Of a stretch of DNA of 64,000 bases, positions 1 to 8,996 are shown piece after piece. Within the stretch, counting starts at the first letter, position 1. Every line of letters starts with the position of its first letter. The notes beneath the pieces were generated by a model. It was given only the letters and a program-made list of their open reading frames with translations. It made no database searches and was not told where the DNA came from. The DNA lies in the NCBI RefSeq assembly GCF_023169945.1, contig NZ_AP025591.1, positions 5,998,501-6,062,500 on the forward strand. The letters are read 5' to 3'. Origin of the DNA: Anaeromyxobacter oryzae (GTDB lineage: Bacteria > Myxococcota > Myxococcia > Myxococcales > Anaeromyxobacteraceae). The position numbers were made by a program, and so were the translations under genes.

Positions 1-899
1 CGCTCGACGCCGCCGCGTCGCGCTTCGTCGACGAGGCCGCGCGTTACGCGCAGGAGCGCGAGCTCAAGGTCGCGAAGGGCGACGACTCCGGCGCGCTCGA
101 CGCCGCGCTCGCGAAGGGCTTCCCGCCCGGCCACGTGCTCGTCATCGCCGCGGGCAAGGTGGACGGGCGGCTCCCCGTCGTGAAGAAGCTCGCCGCCGCC
201 GGGCGCCGCGTCACGACCCAGGTCGAGAAGGAGGGGCAGTGGGACGCCCAGCGCCTCGTGCTCGGGCCGGTGCTCGAGTCGCTCCTCGCCGGCACGGGCA
301 AGCGCGTGGACGGGCGGGGGGAGGCGCGCCTCGCCGAGCTGGTCGGCGACGACGCGCGGGTCCTCGCCTCGGAGGTGCAGAAGCTCGCCGCCTACGTGGG
401 CGACCGGAAGGTGATCGGGGCGGCGGACGTGGATCAGGTCGTGACCCGCGTCGCGGCGGACCCGTTCTTCGCCCTCGGGAACGCGGTCGAGGCGCGCGAC
501 CTCGCGGCCGCGATGGGCGTCCTCGACCGGTCCATCGCCGACGGCGCGAGCCCGTTCATGCTGCTCGGCTCGCTGGCGTCGACCGTGCGCCGCATGCTCG
601 TCGAGCGGGAGCGGGCCCGCCGCGTCGCCGGCGACCGGCCCATCCGCTCCGCCCGCGAGTGGGAGGCCGAGGTGTTCCCCACCGTCCCCGACGACGAGGC
701 CAAGGGGAAGAAGCCCTACGGGTTCTGGATGAAGTACCAGGCGTCGCTGCGGTTCTCGAGGGGAGAGCTGCTCGACGCCCTCGCCGGCCTCGCCGAGGCC
801 GACGTCGCCATGAAGAGCGGCCAGGACGGCCGGATCCGCCTCGAGCGGGTCCTCGTCGGCCTCCTCGCCGCCGAGACACGGGAAAGGAGCAGTGCTTGA
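1..899 (+). CDS. holA: DNA polymerase III delta subunit, 5'-truncated by window edge
   Basis: The frame is open from base 3 to a TGA at 897-899, so only the C-terminal ~298 residues are present. Delta is the clamp-loader subunit that opens the beta sliding clamp. The visible part holds the end of the AAA+-like region and the helical collar domain, with typical stretches such as LASEVQKLAAYVGDR, DPFFALGNAVEARD and the basic TVRRMLVERERARR. The family is usually 330-350 residues, so about 40-50 are missing. The stop overlaps the metG start by four bases (TTGA), indicating translational coupling. Identification is by sequence resemblance and size. Confidence 0.85.
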   Translation, partial: LDAAASRFVDEAARYAQERELKVAKGDDSGALDAALAKGFPPGHVLVIAAGKVDGRLPVVKKLAAAGRRVTTQVEKEGQWDAQRLVLGPVLESLLAGTGKRVDGRGEARLAELVGDDARVLASEVQKLAAYVGDRKVIGAADVDQVVTRVAADPFFALGNAVEARDLAAAMGVLDRSIADGASPFMLLGSLASTVRRMLVERERARRVAGDRPIRSAREWEAEVFPTVPDDEAKGKKPYGFWMKYQASLRFSRGELLDALAGLAEADVAMKSGQDGRIRLERVLVGLLAAETRERSSA

Positions 900-2983
900 G
901 CGAGCGAATCCTCGTCACGAGCGCGCTGCCGTACGCGAACGGCTCGATCCACCTCGGGCACCTCGTCGAGTACATCCAGACGGACGTCTACGTCCGGTTC
1001 CGCCGCGCCTGCGGCGACGACGTGACCTACGTCTGCGCCGCCGACTCGCACGGCACGCCCATCGAAGTGAACGCCGCGAAGGCCGGGGTCACGCCGAAGG
1101 CGTTCGTCGAGAAGTACCGCGCCGAGCAGCACGCGGACTTCGCGCGCTTCGGGGTCGAGTTCTCGACGTACTACACGACGGACTCCGAGGAGAACCGGCG
1201 CTGGGCGTACCGCGTCTACGACGCGCTCAAGGCGAAGGGGCTCATCTACAAGAAGTCCGTCGAGCAGCTCTACTGCGAGACCGACCGGCGCTTCCTGCCG
1301 GACCGGTTCGTGAAGGGCACGTGCCCGGTCTGCAAGACGCCGGACCAGTACGGCGACGTCTGCGAGTCCTGCGGGACGACCTACGACCCGCGCGATCTCA
1401 AGGCCCCGTACTGCGCGATCTGCGGGAATCCGCCGATCGTCCGGACGAGCGATCACGCGTACGTGAACCTCCGCAAGCCCGAGGTCTTCGCCGTCATCGA
1501 CGGATGGGTGAACGCGGAGGGGCACCTCGTCCCGTCCGTGCGCGAGCAGGTGAAGGGCTGGCTCGCCGACCTCCAGGACTGGTGCATCACGCGCGACGAG
1601 CCGTACTTCGGGTTCCCCGTGAACGACCCGGAGTTCGCGGGCAAGTATCTCTACGTCTGGGTCGACGCGCCCATCGGCTACCTCTCGTCCGCCGAGCACT
1701 ACTTCAAGGACGAGGCGCCGGCCGGGCAGCGCCTCGCTCCGGCGGAGTTCGAGAAGCGCTACCTCGCCGTGGGCACGCCGAGCCGGATGGAGCACTTCAT
1801 CGGGAAGGACATCCTCCGCTTCCACGCGGTGTTCTGGCCGGCGATGCTCTGGGCCACCGGCCTCAAGCGCCCGGACCGGATGCCGGTGCACGGCCACCTC
1901 ACCGTGAACGGCGAGAAGATGTCGAAGTCCCGCGGCACGTTCATCACGGGCAAGACGTACCTCGACTCCGGGCTCGACCCCGAGCTGCTCCGGTACTTCT
2001 ACGCGTCGAACCTCTCGCCGGGCATCTTCGACATCGACCTCTCCCTCGAGGAGTTCAGGAACCGCGTCAACGCCGACCTCCAGAAGAGGATCGCGAACCT
2101 CGCGTCGCGCCTCCACGCGCCGGTCGCGAAGCTCGGCGGCGTCTCCGCCTCGGGCGGCACGCCGCGGTTCGACCGGGCGCAGGTCGCGGCCGCGCTGACG
2201 GCGAGCCGCGCCGCGTACCGCGACCTCGAGTACCGGGCCGCGCTCCGCGCCGTGAACGACCTCGCGGACGTCGCGAACAAGGCGCTGCAGGACAACAAGC
2301 CGTGGGAGACGCCGGACGCGCCCGCGACGCAGGCGCTCCTGTACGACCTCACGAAGGCGCTCCACGCGATCGCGGTGATGCTCGGGCCGGTCATGCCGCG
2401 GTTCGCCGCGGGTCTGGCCGAGGCGCTCGGGGGCGTCCCCCTCGCCTGGCCCGAGGGGTTCACGCCCTTCGACGGCGCGCCCGTCCGGTTCGCCGCGAAG
2501 CCGCCGGCGATCCTGCCGGTCGACCCGAAGCAGGTGGAGAAGCTCATCGTCGCGCCCGCCGAGGCGAAGGAGCCGCCCAGGGTCGCGAAGGCGGCGAGCC
2601 CCGCCGAGACGGCGACCCGATCGACCGCGAAGGCGGCGCCGCCCCCGCCGCCCGGGGTGATCCTCTACGACGACTTCGCGAAGGTGGAGCTGCGCGTCGG
2701 CCTGGTGAAGGCGGCCGAGAAGGTCGAGAAGGCGGACAAGCTCCTGAAGCTCTCGGTGGACGTCGGCGAGCCCGAGGCGCGGACCATCGTCGCCGGGATC
2801 GCGCAGGCGTACCCGGATCCGCAGGCGCTCGTCGGCCGGCGGATCATCGTGGTCGCGAACCTCGCGCCGCGGCCGCTCCGCGGCATCACCTCGCACGGGA
2901 TGCTCCTCGCCGCCGGCGAGGCGCCGAACCTGTCCGTCGTCACGGTGGGGGACTCCATCGCGCCGGGGACGCGGGTGAAGTGA
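896..2983 (+). CDS. metG: methionyl-tRNA synthetase
   Basis: Encodes 695 residues and charges tRNA-Met with methionine in the cytoplasm. The Rossmann core has the HIGH-type signature HLGH near residue 20 and the KMSKS loop in GEKMSKSRGTF near residue 345. A zinc knuckle is visible as CPVCKTPDQYGDVCESCG. After a proline/alanine-rich linker the last ~110 residues form the EMAP-II-like tRNA-binding domain (FAKVELRVGLVKAAEKVEKA), as in long dimeric MetRS. The start is the TTG at 896, preceded by AAAGGAG and overlapping the holA stop; the first residues MSERILVTSALPYANG are the usual N-terminus. The open frame upstream of 896 is a shadow of holA. Confidence 0.95.
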   Translation: MSERILVTSALPYANGSIHLGHLVEYIQTDVYVRFRRACGDDVTYVCAADSHGTPIEVNAAKAGVTPKAFVEKYRAEQHADFARFGVEFSTYYTTDSEENRRWAYRVYDALKAKGLIYKKSVEQLYCETDRRFLPDRFVKGTCPVCKTPDQYGDVCESCGTTYDPRDLKAPYCAICGNPPIVRTSDHAYVNLRKPEVFAVIDGWVNAEGHLVPSVREQVKGWLADLQDWCITRDEPYFGFPVNDPEFAGKYLYVWVDAPIGYLSSAEHYFKDEAPAGQRLAPAEFEKRYLAVGTPSRMEHFIGKDILRFHAVFWPAMLWATGLKRPDRMPVHGHLTVNGEKMSKSRGTFITGKTYLDSGLDPELLRYFYASNLSPGIFDIDLSLEEFRNRVNADLQKRIANLASRLHAPVAKLGGVSASGGTPRFDRAQVAAALTASRAAYRDLEYRAALRAVNDLADVANKALQDNKPWETPDAPATQALLYDLTKALHAIAVMLGPVMPRFAAGLAEALGGVPLAWPEGFTPFDGAPVRFAAKPPAILPVDPKQVEKLIVAPAEAKEPPRVAKAASPAETATRSTAKAAPPPPPGVILYDDFAKVELRVGLVKAAEKVEKADKLLKLSVDVGEPEARTIVAGIAQAYPDPQALVGRRIIVVANLAPRPLRGITSHGMLLAAGEAPNLSVVTVGDSIAPGTRVK

Positions 2984-3075
2984 GGGCGCGTGTCGCCGGC
3001 CCGTCCAGGTCCCGTTCGCCCCGAGCGTAGGGCCGCGCCACGGCCCGGAGTCGTGGGGCGCCAGGGAGTGCTCGC

Positions 3076-3855
3076 ATGCGCCTCATCGATTCCCACGCCC
3101 ACCTCGACTTCGACGACTACGCCGGCGACCTCGACGCGGTGATCGCGCGCGCCCGGGCCGCGGGCGTCGAGCGGATCGTCTGCGTCGGGCTCTGGCGGAA
3201 GCCCGGAGACTTCGGCAACGCGCTCGAGCTCGCCGCGCGCGATCCCGCGCTCTTCGCGGCGACGGTCGGCATCCACCCGCACGAGGCCGCCCGCGTCCCG
3301 GAGCCCGACTGGCTCGCCTGCGAGGCCGCCGCGCGCGATCCGCGCGTCGTGGCGGTCGGCGAGACCGGGCTCGACTTCCACTACGATCACTCGCCGCGTG
3401 ACGTGCAGGAGGGCGCCTTCCGGCGCTCGGTCCGGATCGCCCGGGCGGCGGCGAAGCCGCTCGTGGTGCACGTCCGGGAAGCGGACGCCGTCTGCGCGAA
3501 CGTGCTCCGGAGCGAGGGCGTCCCCGGCGCTGGCGGCGTCATCCACTGCTTCACCGGCGACGCGACCGCCGCGCGCGCCTACCTCGACCTCGGGCTGTTC
3601 ATCTCCGTCGCGGGCGTCGTCACGTTCAAGACGGCCGAGGCGATCCGCGAGGCCGTCCGCATCGTCCCGCGCGACCGCCTGCTGATCGAGACCGACTGCC
3701 CGTTCCTCGCGCCGATCCCGCACCGCGGCAAGCGGAACGAGCCCGCGTACGTGGCGGAGACGGCGAGGAAGGTCGCCGAGATCTGGGGGGTCTCCGTCGA
3801 GGAGGTCGGCGAGCTCACGACGGAGAACACGCGGCGGCTGTTCCGGCTCGCCTGA
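3076..3855 (+). CDS. tatD: TatD family metal-dependent DNase
   Basis: A 259-residue TIM-barrel hydrolase of the TatD family (3'-5' exonuclease on DNA/RNA, implicated in DNA repair and quality control). Metal ligands are visible in order: HAHLD near residue 7, GETGLDFHYD, VHVREAD, IHCF and the terminal ETDCPFLAP. The ATG follows an AGGGAG ribosome binding site. Length is normal for the family. It lies 92 bp after metG on the same strand and is convergent with the HAD gene. A TatD-linked radical SAM gene, often adjacent to tatD in other genomes, lies about 8 kb away at 11592. Confidence 0.93.
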   Translation: MRLIDSHAHLDFDDYAGDLDAVIARARAAGVERIVCVGLWRKPGDFGNALELAARDPALFAATVGIHPHEAARVPEPDWLACEAAARDPRVVAVGETGLDFHYDHSPRDVQEGAFRRSVRIARAAAKPLVVHVREADAVCANVLRSEGVPGAGGVIHCFTGDATAARAYLDLGLFISVAGVVTFKTAEAIREAVRIVPRDRLLIETDCPFLAPIPHRGKRNEPAYVAETARKVAEIWGVSVEEVGELTTENTRRLFRLA

Positions 3856-3881
3856 CCCGGCCGCCCGGCGCCGGAAGCGCG

Positions 3882-4607
3882 TCACCCCTCCCAGCTGCCC
3901 CACTCGTCGGCCAGGTCCGGCTCGGCCCCGGGCTTGTTCCGCTCCTTCCAGTGCACGATCTCCCAGCCGCGCCGCTCCGCGAGGGTGCGGAACGGCGCCT
4001 TCGGGTTCACCACGACCGGCGTTCCCACCGCCTCGAACAGCGGCGCGTCGGCCGCGGAGTCGGAGTAGAGGAAGCTCTTCGAGAGATCGAGGTCCCACTT
4101 CTCCGCGACCCGCTCCACCGCGTCGCGCTTCCCGTCCCGGAACACGACGGGCGGGATGATCTGGTCGGTGATCTTCCCGTCCACGATCTTGGTGCGGGTC
4201 CCGATCGCGGCGTGGACGCGGAGGTGGCTCCCCACCTCGTCGATGATGTACTGCGACGAGCCCGACGCGATGACGACGAAGTGGCCGGAGAGGAGGTGCT
4301 TCCGGATCTGCCGGATCGCGCCGGAGGTGATCCGCTTCCGCAGGTGCTTCTCGAAGCAGGCGTGCGCGTGCGCCTTCACGACGTCCGCGTAGAGGCCCTG
4401 CTGGCACCGCGACCCGACCTCGACCATGTCCTGCTCGGTCAGCCGGTTGCGCGCGTACTCGTAGATGATGCGCGGGACGCGGGAGCGCATCTCCGGGCGC
4501 ATCACCTTCTCGCTGTAGAGGTACCAGGTGAAGATGGTACCGGCGTTCCCGTCGAGGAGCGAGTCGTCGACGTCGAAGATCGCCGCGATGCGGCCGAACG
4601 GGACCAT
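3882..4607 (-). CDS. HAD-IB family (SerB-like) phosphatase
   Basis: A 241-residue haloacid-dehalogenase subfamily IB hydrolase. Motif I is FDVDDSLLD near the N-terminus (nucleophile Asp12, acid/base Asp14). Motif II is VIASGSS and motif IV is YSDSAADAPLF with the metal-binding aspartates. These proteins dephosphorylate small substrates such as phosphoserine or lipid-phosphate headgroups. The substrate cannot be told from sequence, and the helical insertion after motif I is the subfamily's substrate cap. It is convergent with tatD, with only 26 bp between the stops. Confidence 0.85.
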   Translation of the reverse strand: MVPFGRIAAIFDVDDSLLDGNAGTIFTWYLYSEKVMRPEMRSRVPRIIYEYARNRLTEQDMVEVGSRCQQGLYADVVKAHAHACFEKHLRKRITSGAIRQIRKHLLSGHFVVIASGSSQYIIDEVGSHLRVHAAIGTRTKIVDGKITDQIIPPVVFRDGKRDAVERVAEKWDLDLSKSFLYSDSAADAPLFEAVGTPVVVNPKAPFRTLAERRGWEIVHWKERNKPGAEPDLADEWGSWEG

Positions 4608-4692
4608 GCCGGGTGCGCCTCCCGCCCCCCCGCGCCCGGCGGCGCGCTCGCGCGCGCCCGGGCCCGTCGGAGGGCGAGGGGCGATTCTACGA

Positions 4693-6246
4693 CTACTCGC
4701 CGGTCTTGGCCTCGGGCGTGGGCGTCTCCGCGGGGGCCTGCGCCTGCTCGGGGGCAGGCGGCGGGGCCGGCGCCTCGGCAGGAGCGGCAGCCTCCGCCGG
4801 GGCGGGCGCCTCCTCGGCCTTCGGCTTCCCCGTCTCCTCGAGCTTCTGCGCGAGGGCGGCGAACGGATTGTGCGTCAGCTTCTTCTCCGCGGGCCGGTGC
4901 TGCGGGCCCTTGTCGCCGGGCAGCCGCGGGCCGGTGTAGCCGCGCTTCTTGTCGCCGAAGCCGCCGCCGCCGAAGCCGCGGTGCTCGCGGGGGCCCCGGT
5001 CCGGCCGCTCCGAGCGCTCGGGCCGCTCCGGGCGTGGCGCCGGCGCCGGCGCGCCCTCGGGCCGCGCCTCCGCGGCGGCGCCGGCCTCCGCCGGCCTCGC
5101 CTCGCCCGCCGCCGCCGCCTGCTGCTGGGGACGGGGCTCCGGGCGGCGCTTCTCCTTCGGCTTCTTGTTCTTGGGCGCGCCGCCGCCCTGGCCGGGCTCG
5201 CGCGGCACGTAGATCACCGGCGTCATGAGCTCGGCCGGCGGGCCCTTCTTCTCGACCTGGACGGTCGGGAGGTTGCCGCGCCAGATCGTCTGCTCGTAGA
5301 CGTTGTTCGAGTCGGTCCAGCGCCGGTTCCCGCCCTCGCGGCCCATCAGGTTGAGCCAGGAGTTCACGCGGCTGTCGAGCTCGTCGATGGTGTGCGTGAG
5401 GAGGGCCTCGAGCGTCATCGGGACCTTGGGCGAGCCGTACTCGATGCGCCCGTGGTGCGCGAGGACCATGTGGACGATGTGGTGCTCGAGGTCTCGCGAC
5501 GCGCCGACCCGGCGGGCCTTGTCGTGGATCCACTGCGCCGTCATGACGAGGTGGCCGACCAGTCGGCCCTCGTCGGTGTACTCGGTGCTCCGCTCGCCCG
5601 ACAGCTCGCGGATCTTGCCGAGGTCGTGGAAGAACGCGCCCGCGACGAGCAGATCGCGATCGACCTGCGGGAAGTGGTCGGCGAGCCGGTGGGCGAGCTT
5701 CAGGCACGAGACCGTGTGCTCGAGCAGGCCGCCCGGGTAGGCGTGGTGGACGGTCTTCGCGGCGGGCGCGCGGCGGAGGCGGCTCGCGACGTCGTCGTCG
5801 TCGAGGAACGCCTTCACGAGATCCTTCACGTGCGGATCGGCGATCACGTCGACGAGCCCGAGCAGCTCCTTCCAGAGCGTCTCCTCGACCTCGGACGGAC
5901 CGGTCTTCTCCGGCTTCTTCGGCTCCGGCGGCGGCACCCACACGAATTCCGCGGCGTCGAGCGTCGCGGGATCGACCTTCGCCACGGTCTCGATCCGGAG
6001 CTGCGGCTTGCCCTGGAACGCGCCGATCGGCCCCTCGACCTCGACGTAGTCCTTCTCGTCGAACGAGGCTCCGAGCTCCTCGATCTTCTCGAACGCGCGG
6101 GCCTCGAGCTCGCCGGTCTTGTCCTGGAACGTGACCGAGAGGTACGTCTTCCCGCTCTTCGCGGTCGGGACGGCCTTGCGGGCGACGAGGAAGACGCTCT
6201 TCGCGCGCTCTCCCTCCTTGACGTCCTTGACCCAGATCTTGTCCAT
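4693..6246 (-). CDS. OB-fold/HD-domain nuclease-like protein (YhaM-type)
   Basis: 517 residues in three parts. Residues 1-95 form an OB-fold nucleic-acid-binding domain (KTYLSVTFQDKTGELEARAF). Residues ~120-310 form an HD domain with YPGGLLEHTVSC, FFHDLGK and VLAHHGRIEYGS, the metal-binding histidines and aspartates of the HD superfamily. From residue ~340 to the end is a Pro/Ala/Glu/Arg-rich low-complexity tail. The OB+HD order is that of YhaM/CBF1 3'-5' exoribonucleases, so RNA trimming is the likely role. The tail is not part of that family and may be disordered or RNA-binding. A good promoter sits 9 nt before the ATG with no ribosome binding site. Confidence 0.8.
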   Translation of the reverse strand: MDKIWVKDVKEGERAKSVFLVARKAVPTAKSGKTYLSVTFQDKTGELEARAFEKIEELGASFDEKDYVEVEGPIGAFQGKPQLRIETVAKVDPATLDAAEFVWVPPPEPKKPEKTGPSEVEETLWKELLGLVDVIADPHVKDLVKAFLDDDDVASRLRRAPAAKTVHHAYPGGLLEHTVSCLKLAHRLADHFPQVDRDLLVAGAFFHDLGKIRELSGERSTEYTDEGRLVGHLVMTAQWIHDKARRVGASRDLEHHIVHMVLAHHGRIEYGSPKVPMTLEALLTHTIDELDSRVNSWLNLMGREGGNRRWTDSNNVYEQTIWRGNLPTVQVEKKGPPAELMTPVIYVPREPGQGGGAPKNKKPKEKRRPEPRPQQQAAAAGEARPAEAGAAAEARPEGAPAPAPRPERPERSERPDRGPREHRGFGGGGFGDKKRGYTGPRLPGDKGPQHRPAEKKLTHNPFAALAQKLEETGKPKAEEAPAPAEAAAPAEAPAPPPAPEQAQAPAETPTPEAKTGE

Positions 6247-6255
6247 GGTGCGCGC

Positions 6256-6284
6256 AAGCTAGCTCAAGGACCGGGCGGAGACAA
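6256..6284 (-). promoter_or_regulatory. promoter of the OB/HD protein gene, leaderless geometry
   Basis: On the minus strand TTGTCT (6279-6284), a 17-nt spacer and TAGCTT (6256-6261) lie 9 nt before the ATG at 6246. No Shine-Dalgarno sequence lies between them. A start site 6-8 nt after the -10 box would fall at or next to the ATG. Confidence 0.55.
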
Positions 6285-6400
6285 TCGGATTTCCGCCCAG
6301 AAACGCGGATCTACGGGCTTCCGGCGCAGCGCGTCGGCTCCCCGCCCGGGGGCGCGGCGGGCGGCCGGCGAACGCGCGTCCACGCGGCACGAACGCGCGT

Positions 6401-6406
6401 TAGAAA
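6401..6406 (+). promoter_or_regulatory. -10 box TAGAAA of pncA
   Basis: TAGAAA ends 9 nt before the ATG at 6416 in an otherwise GC-rich gap. No ribosome binding site precedes the ATG, so a leaderless or near-leaderless mRNA is likely. No clear -35 box is seen. Confidence 0.4.
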
Positions 6407-6415
6407 TGGGTGGTC

Positions 6416-7057
6416 ATGCGCCTCGATCGAGAGAAGGACGCGCTCCTCGTCGTCGACCTGCAGCACGACTTCCTGCCCGGCGGCGCGCTCGGCGTCGCGG
6501 ATGGAGACGCGATCATCGCGCCCATCGCCCGGCTCGCGCCGGCGTTCACGACGGTCGTCGCGACCCAGGACTGGCACCCGCGCGGCCACGTGTCGTTCGC
6601 GTCGTCGCACGCCGGCCGGAAGCCGTTCGAGACGCTCGCGCGGCCGGAGGGCCCGCAGGAGCTCTGGCCGGACCACTGCGTGCAGGGCTCGCGCGGCGCG
6701 GCGCTCCACGACGGCTTCCCGGACGCCGCGGTGACGCTCCTGCTGCGGAAGGGGACCCGGCCCGAGGTGGACTCGTACAGCGCGTTCCGCGAGAACGTCG
6801 GACCGGACGGGCGGCGTCCGACCACCGGCCTCGGCGCCTGGCTCGCCGCGCGCGGCGTGCGGCGCGTGTTCCTGGCGGGGCTCGCCCGCGACTTCTGCGT
6901 GCGGGCCAGCGCGGTGGACGCCGCGGCGGAGGGCTTCGAGGTGGTCGTCCTCGACGATCTGACGCGCGCCGTGTTCCCGGAGCGTGGCGCGGGGGTGGAC
7001 GCGCTGCTCGCGGGGGTGGGGGCCCGGATCGCGACGAGCGCGGAGCTCGACGTCTAG
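6416..7057 (+). CDS. pncA: nicotinamidase
   Basis: 213 residues from the ATG; a GTG two codons upstream is also possible. It hydrolyses nicotinamide to nicotinate in the NAD salvage pathway. The cysteine-hydrolase triad is visible: Asp14 in LLVVDLQHDF, Lys in LLLRKGTRP and Cys in LARDFCVRAS. Metal-binding residues lie in DWHPRGHVSF. The segment LWPDHCVQGSRGA is typical of nicotinamidases rather than of general isochorismatase relatives. The stop overlaps the stop of the convergent SRAP gene (TAG 7055-7057 against 7054-7056). Confidence 0.92.
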   Translation: MRLDREKDALLVVDLQHDFLPGGALGVADGDAIIAPIARLAPAFTTVVATQDWHPRGHVSFASSHAGRKPFETLARPEGPQELWPDHCVQGSRGAALHDGFPDAAVTLLLRKGTRPEVDSYSAFRENVGPDGRRPTTGLGAWLAARGVRRVFLAGLARDFCVRASAVDAAAEGFEVVVLDDLTRAVFPERGAGVDALLAGVGARIATSAELDV

Positions 7058-7707
7058 AGCAGCGTGCGCTGCGCGTCCGGCGGGGCCGGCGCGAGACAGG
7101 CCGCGTCGTCGTTCGCGACGGAGTTCACGCGCTGCGAGACGCGCGTGGCGACGAGCGCCGGGACGTCCGGGCAGGGCAGGGCGCCCGGCGCACCGGCGAG
7201 CCACGCGTCGAGCCGCCCCGAGGGGACGATCACCGGCATGCGGTCGTGGACCGGCCGGACGATCGCGTCCGCCTCCGTCGTGAGGATCGCGAACCCGATG
7301 CCCCCGCCCGGCGAGCCGCCCCAGAGCGCGGCGAGGAGCAGCGGCCCGCGGTCGGGGCGGTGGAACCACGTCGGCCGGCGCGCCGCGCCCGGGCCGTCCC
7401 ACTCGAAGAAGCCGTCGGCCGGCACCGCGCCGCGCCGGAGCCGCCACGCTTCGCGGAAGCTCGGCGTCCCCGCGGCGGTCTCGATCCGCGCGTTGAGGAG
7501 CAGCTTCCCGCCGGCGCCGGCGAGCCCGAACGACGCCCGGGCGAGGCGCCGGCCCCCGTCCGCGGCCCGCAGCACGAGGTGCGCGTCCCCGGGCGCCACG
7601 TTGAAGCGCGGGCGCCACGCGGCGCGGACCGCGTCGTCGACCTCGGCGCCCCAGGCCCGGGCGAGGACCGCGACGTCCTCCGTCGTCAGCGTGAACCGGC
7701 CGCACAC
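7054..7707 (-). CDS. yedK: SRAP (YedK/HMCES-type) abasic-site protein
   Basis: 217 residues from a GTG start. SRAP proteins cross-link to abasic sites in single-stranded DNA through the N-terminal cysteine exposed after Met removal. Here the start reads Met-Cys-Gly-Arg-Phe, which fixes the start codon. Other active-site segments are present: RFNVAPG (Asn), DGFFEWDGPG (Glu) and VHDRMPVIVP (His). Length is typical. It is convergent with pncA with overlapping stops. A TAGACT hexamer lies 7 nt before the GTG. Confidence 0.92.
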   Translation of the reverse strand: MCGRFTLTTEDVAVLARAWGAEVDDAVRAAWRPRFNVAPGDAHLVLRAADGGRRLARASFGLAGAGGKLLLNARIETAAGTPSFREAWRLRRGAVPADGFFEWDGPGAARRPTWFHRPDRGPLLLAALWGGSPGGGIGFAILTTEADAIVRPVHDRMPVIVPSGRLDAWLAGAPGALPCPDVPALVATRVSQRVNSVANDDAACLAPAPPDAQRTLL

Positions 7708-7714
7708 GCCCTCG

Positions 7715-7720
7715 AGTCTA
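7715..7720 (-). promoter_or_regulatory. -10 box TAGACT of the SRAP gene
   Basis: Minus-strand TAGACT lies 7 nt upstream of the GTG start at 7707, with no ribosome binding site between. It fits the short-spacing pattern repeated across the window. Confidence 0.4.
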
Positions 7721-7827
7721 CCTCCGTCCAGCGGGCGGCGCCCGGTACGGCCGCCTGGCGGACGCAGCGCCCGCCAGGCGTTGCGGGCCCGCCGCCGCCG
7801 CCGAACCTTGCAGGCATCGGGGGGAGC

Positions 7828-8982
7828 ATGCGCGCGCTGACGTACGAGGGGCCGTACCACGTGAAGGTCCGGGACAAGCCGGATCCCCGCGTCGAGCACC
7901 CGGACGACGTGATCCTCCGCGTGACGCGCGCCGCGATCTGCGGCTCCGACCTGCACCTGTACCACGGGTTCGTGCCCGACACGCGCGTCGGCTCCACGTT
8001 CGGGCACGAGTTCACCGGGGTCGTCGAGGAGATCGGGCCCGGCGTCCGGAGCCTGGTGCGCGGCGACCGCGTGGTGGTGCCGTTCAACATCTCGTGCGGC
8101 ACCTGCTTCTACTGCCAGCGCGGCCTGTACGGCGACTGCGAGGCCTCGAACCCGATGAGCGATCTCGCGTCGGGCGTGTACGGCTACTCGCACATGACCG
8201 GCGGGTACGACGGCGGCCAGGCGGAGTACGTCCGCGTCCCGTTCGCCGACGTCGGGCCGATGAAGATCCCGGAGGACATGACCGAGGAGGACGTGCTGCT
8301 CCTCTCCGACGTCCTCCCCACCGGCTACCAGGCCGCGGAGATGGGGGGGATCACGGACGGTGACACCATCGCCGTGTTCGGCTGCGGGCCCGTCGGCCTC
8401 GTCGCCGCGCGGTCGGCCTGGCTCCTCGGGGCCGGGCGCGTCGTCGCGGTCGACCGCGTGCCGGAGCGGCTCGAGTTCGCGCGCCGCTGGGCAGGCGCGG
8501 AGATCGTCGACCTCGGCCAGGTGAAGGATCCGATCGCGGTCCTCCGCGAGCTGAACGGCGGCCGCGGTCCCGACGTCTGCATCGACGCGGTGGGGCTCGA
8601 GGCGTCCGGCTCGCCGTGGCAGACGCTCCTCGGCCGCAAGCTCAAGCTCGCGCCGGGGTCGTCGGTCGTGCTGGACTGGGCGATCCACTCCGTGCGCAAG
8701 GGCGGGACGATCTCGATCGTCGGGGTGTACGGTCCGCCCGCGAACCTCGTCCCCATCGGCGCCGCGATGAACAAGGGGCTCACGCTGCGGATGGGCCAGG
8801 CGAACGTGAAGCGCTACATGCCGCACCTGCTGCAGCACGTCCGCGCCGGGCGCCTCGACGGCAAGGCGCTCATCACGCACCGCTTCCCCCTGGAGCACGC
8901 GGCGCACGCGTACCAGCTGTTCGAGGCGAAGGCGGACGGGTGCGTGAAGTGCGTGCTCGTGCCGAGCGGCGCGGTGCACTAG
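7828..8982 (+). CDS. zinc-dependent alcohol dehydrogenase, formaldehyde-dehydrogenase-like
   Basis: A 384-residue medium-chain dehydrogenase. The catalytic zinc site is visible as AAICGSDLHLYHG and TFGHEFTG. The structural zinc site has four cysteines in SCGTCFYCQRGLYGDC. The NAD(P)-binding Rossmann motif is VFGCGPVGLVAA near residue 190. The overall pattern (LSDVLPTGYQAAEMGG, VGVYGPP, KRYMPHLLQHVRAG) resembles the glutathione-independent formaldehyde dehydrogenase-like branch. The substrate is uncertain. The ATG follows a GGGGGAG site. It may be co-transcribed with the small gene 14 bp downstream. Confidence 0.88.
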   Translation: MRALTYEGPYHVKVRDKPDPRVEHPDDVILRVTRAAICGSDLHLYHGFVPDTRVGSTFGHEFTGVVEEIGPGVRSLVRGDRVVVPFNISCGTCFYCQRGLYGDCEASNPMSDLASGVYGYSHMTGGYDGGQAEYVRVPFADVGPMKIPEDMTEEDVLLLSDVLPTGYQAAEMGGITDGDTIAVFGCGPVGLVAARSAWLLGAGRVVAVDRVPERLEFARRWAGAEIVDLGQVKDPIAVLRELNGGRGPDVCIDAVGLEASGSPWQTLLGRKLKLAPGSSVVLDWAIHSVRKGGTISIVGVYGPPANLVPIGAAMNKGLTLRMGQANVKRYMPHLLQHVRAGRLDGKALITHRFPLEHAAHAYQLFEAKADGCVKCVLVPSGAVH

Positions 8983-8996
8983 GGGAGGGACGGAGC

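Noticed and set aside
239..895. Extended N-terminus of metG upstream of 896
   Set aside because: The extra ~219 codons are an arginine-rich shadow of holA. The conserved MetRS N-terminus begins at the TTG at 896 with a ribosome binding site.
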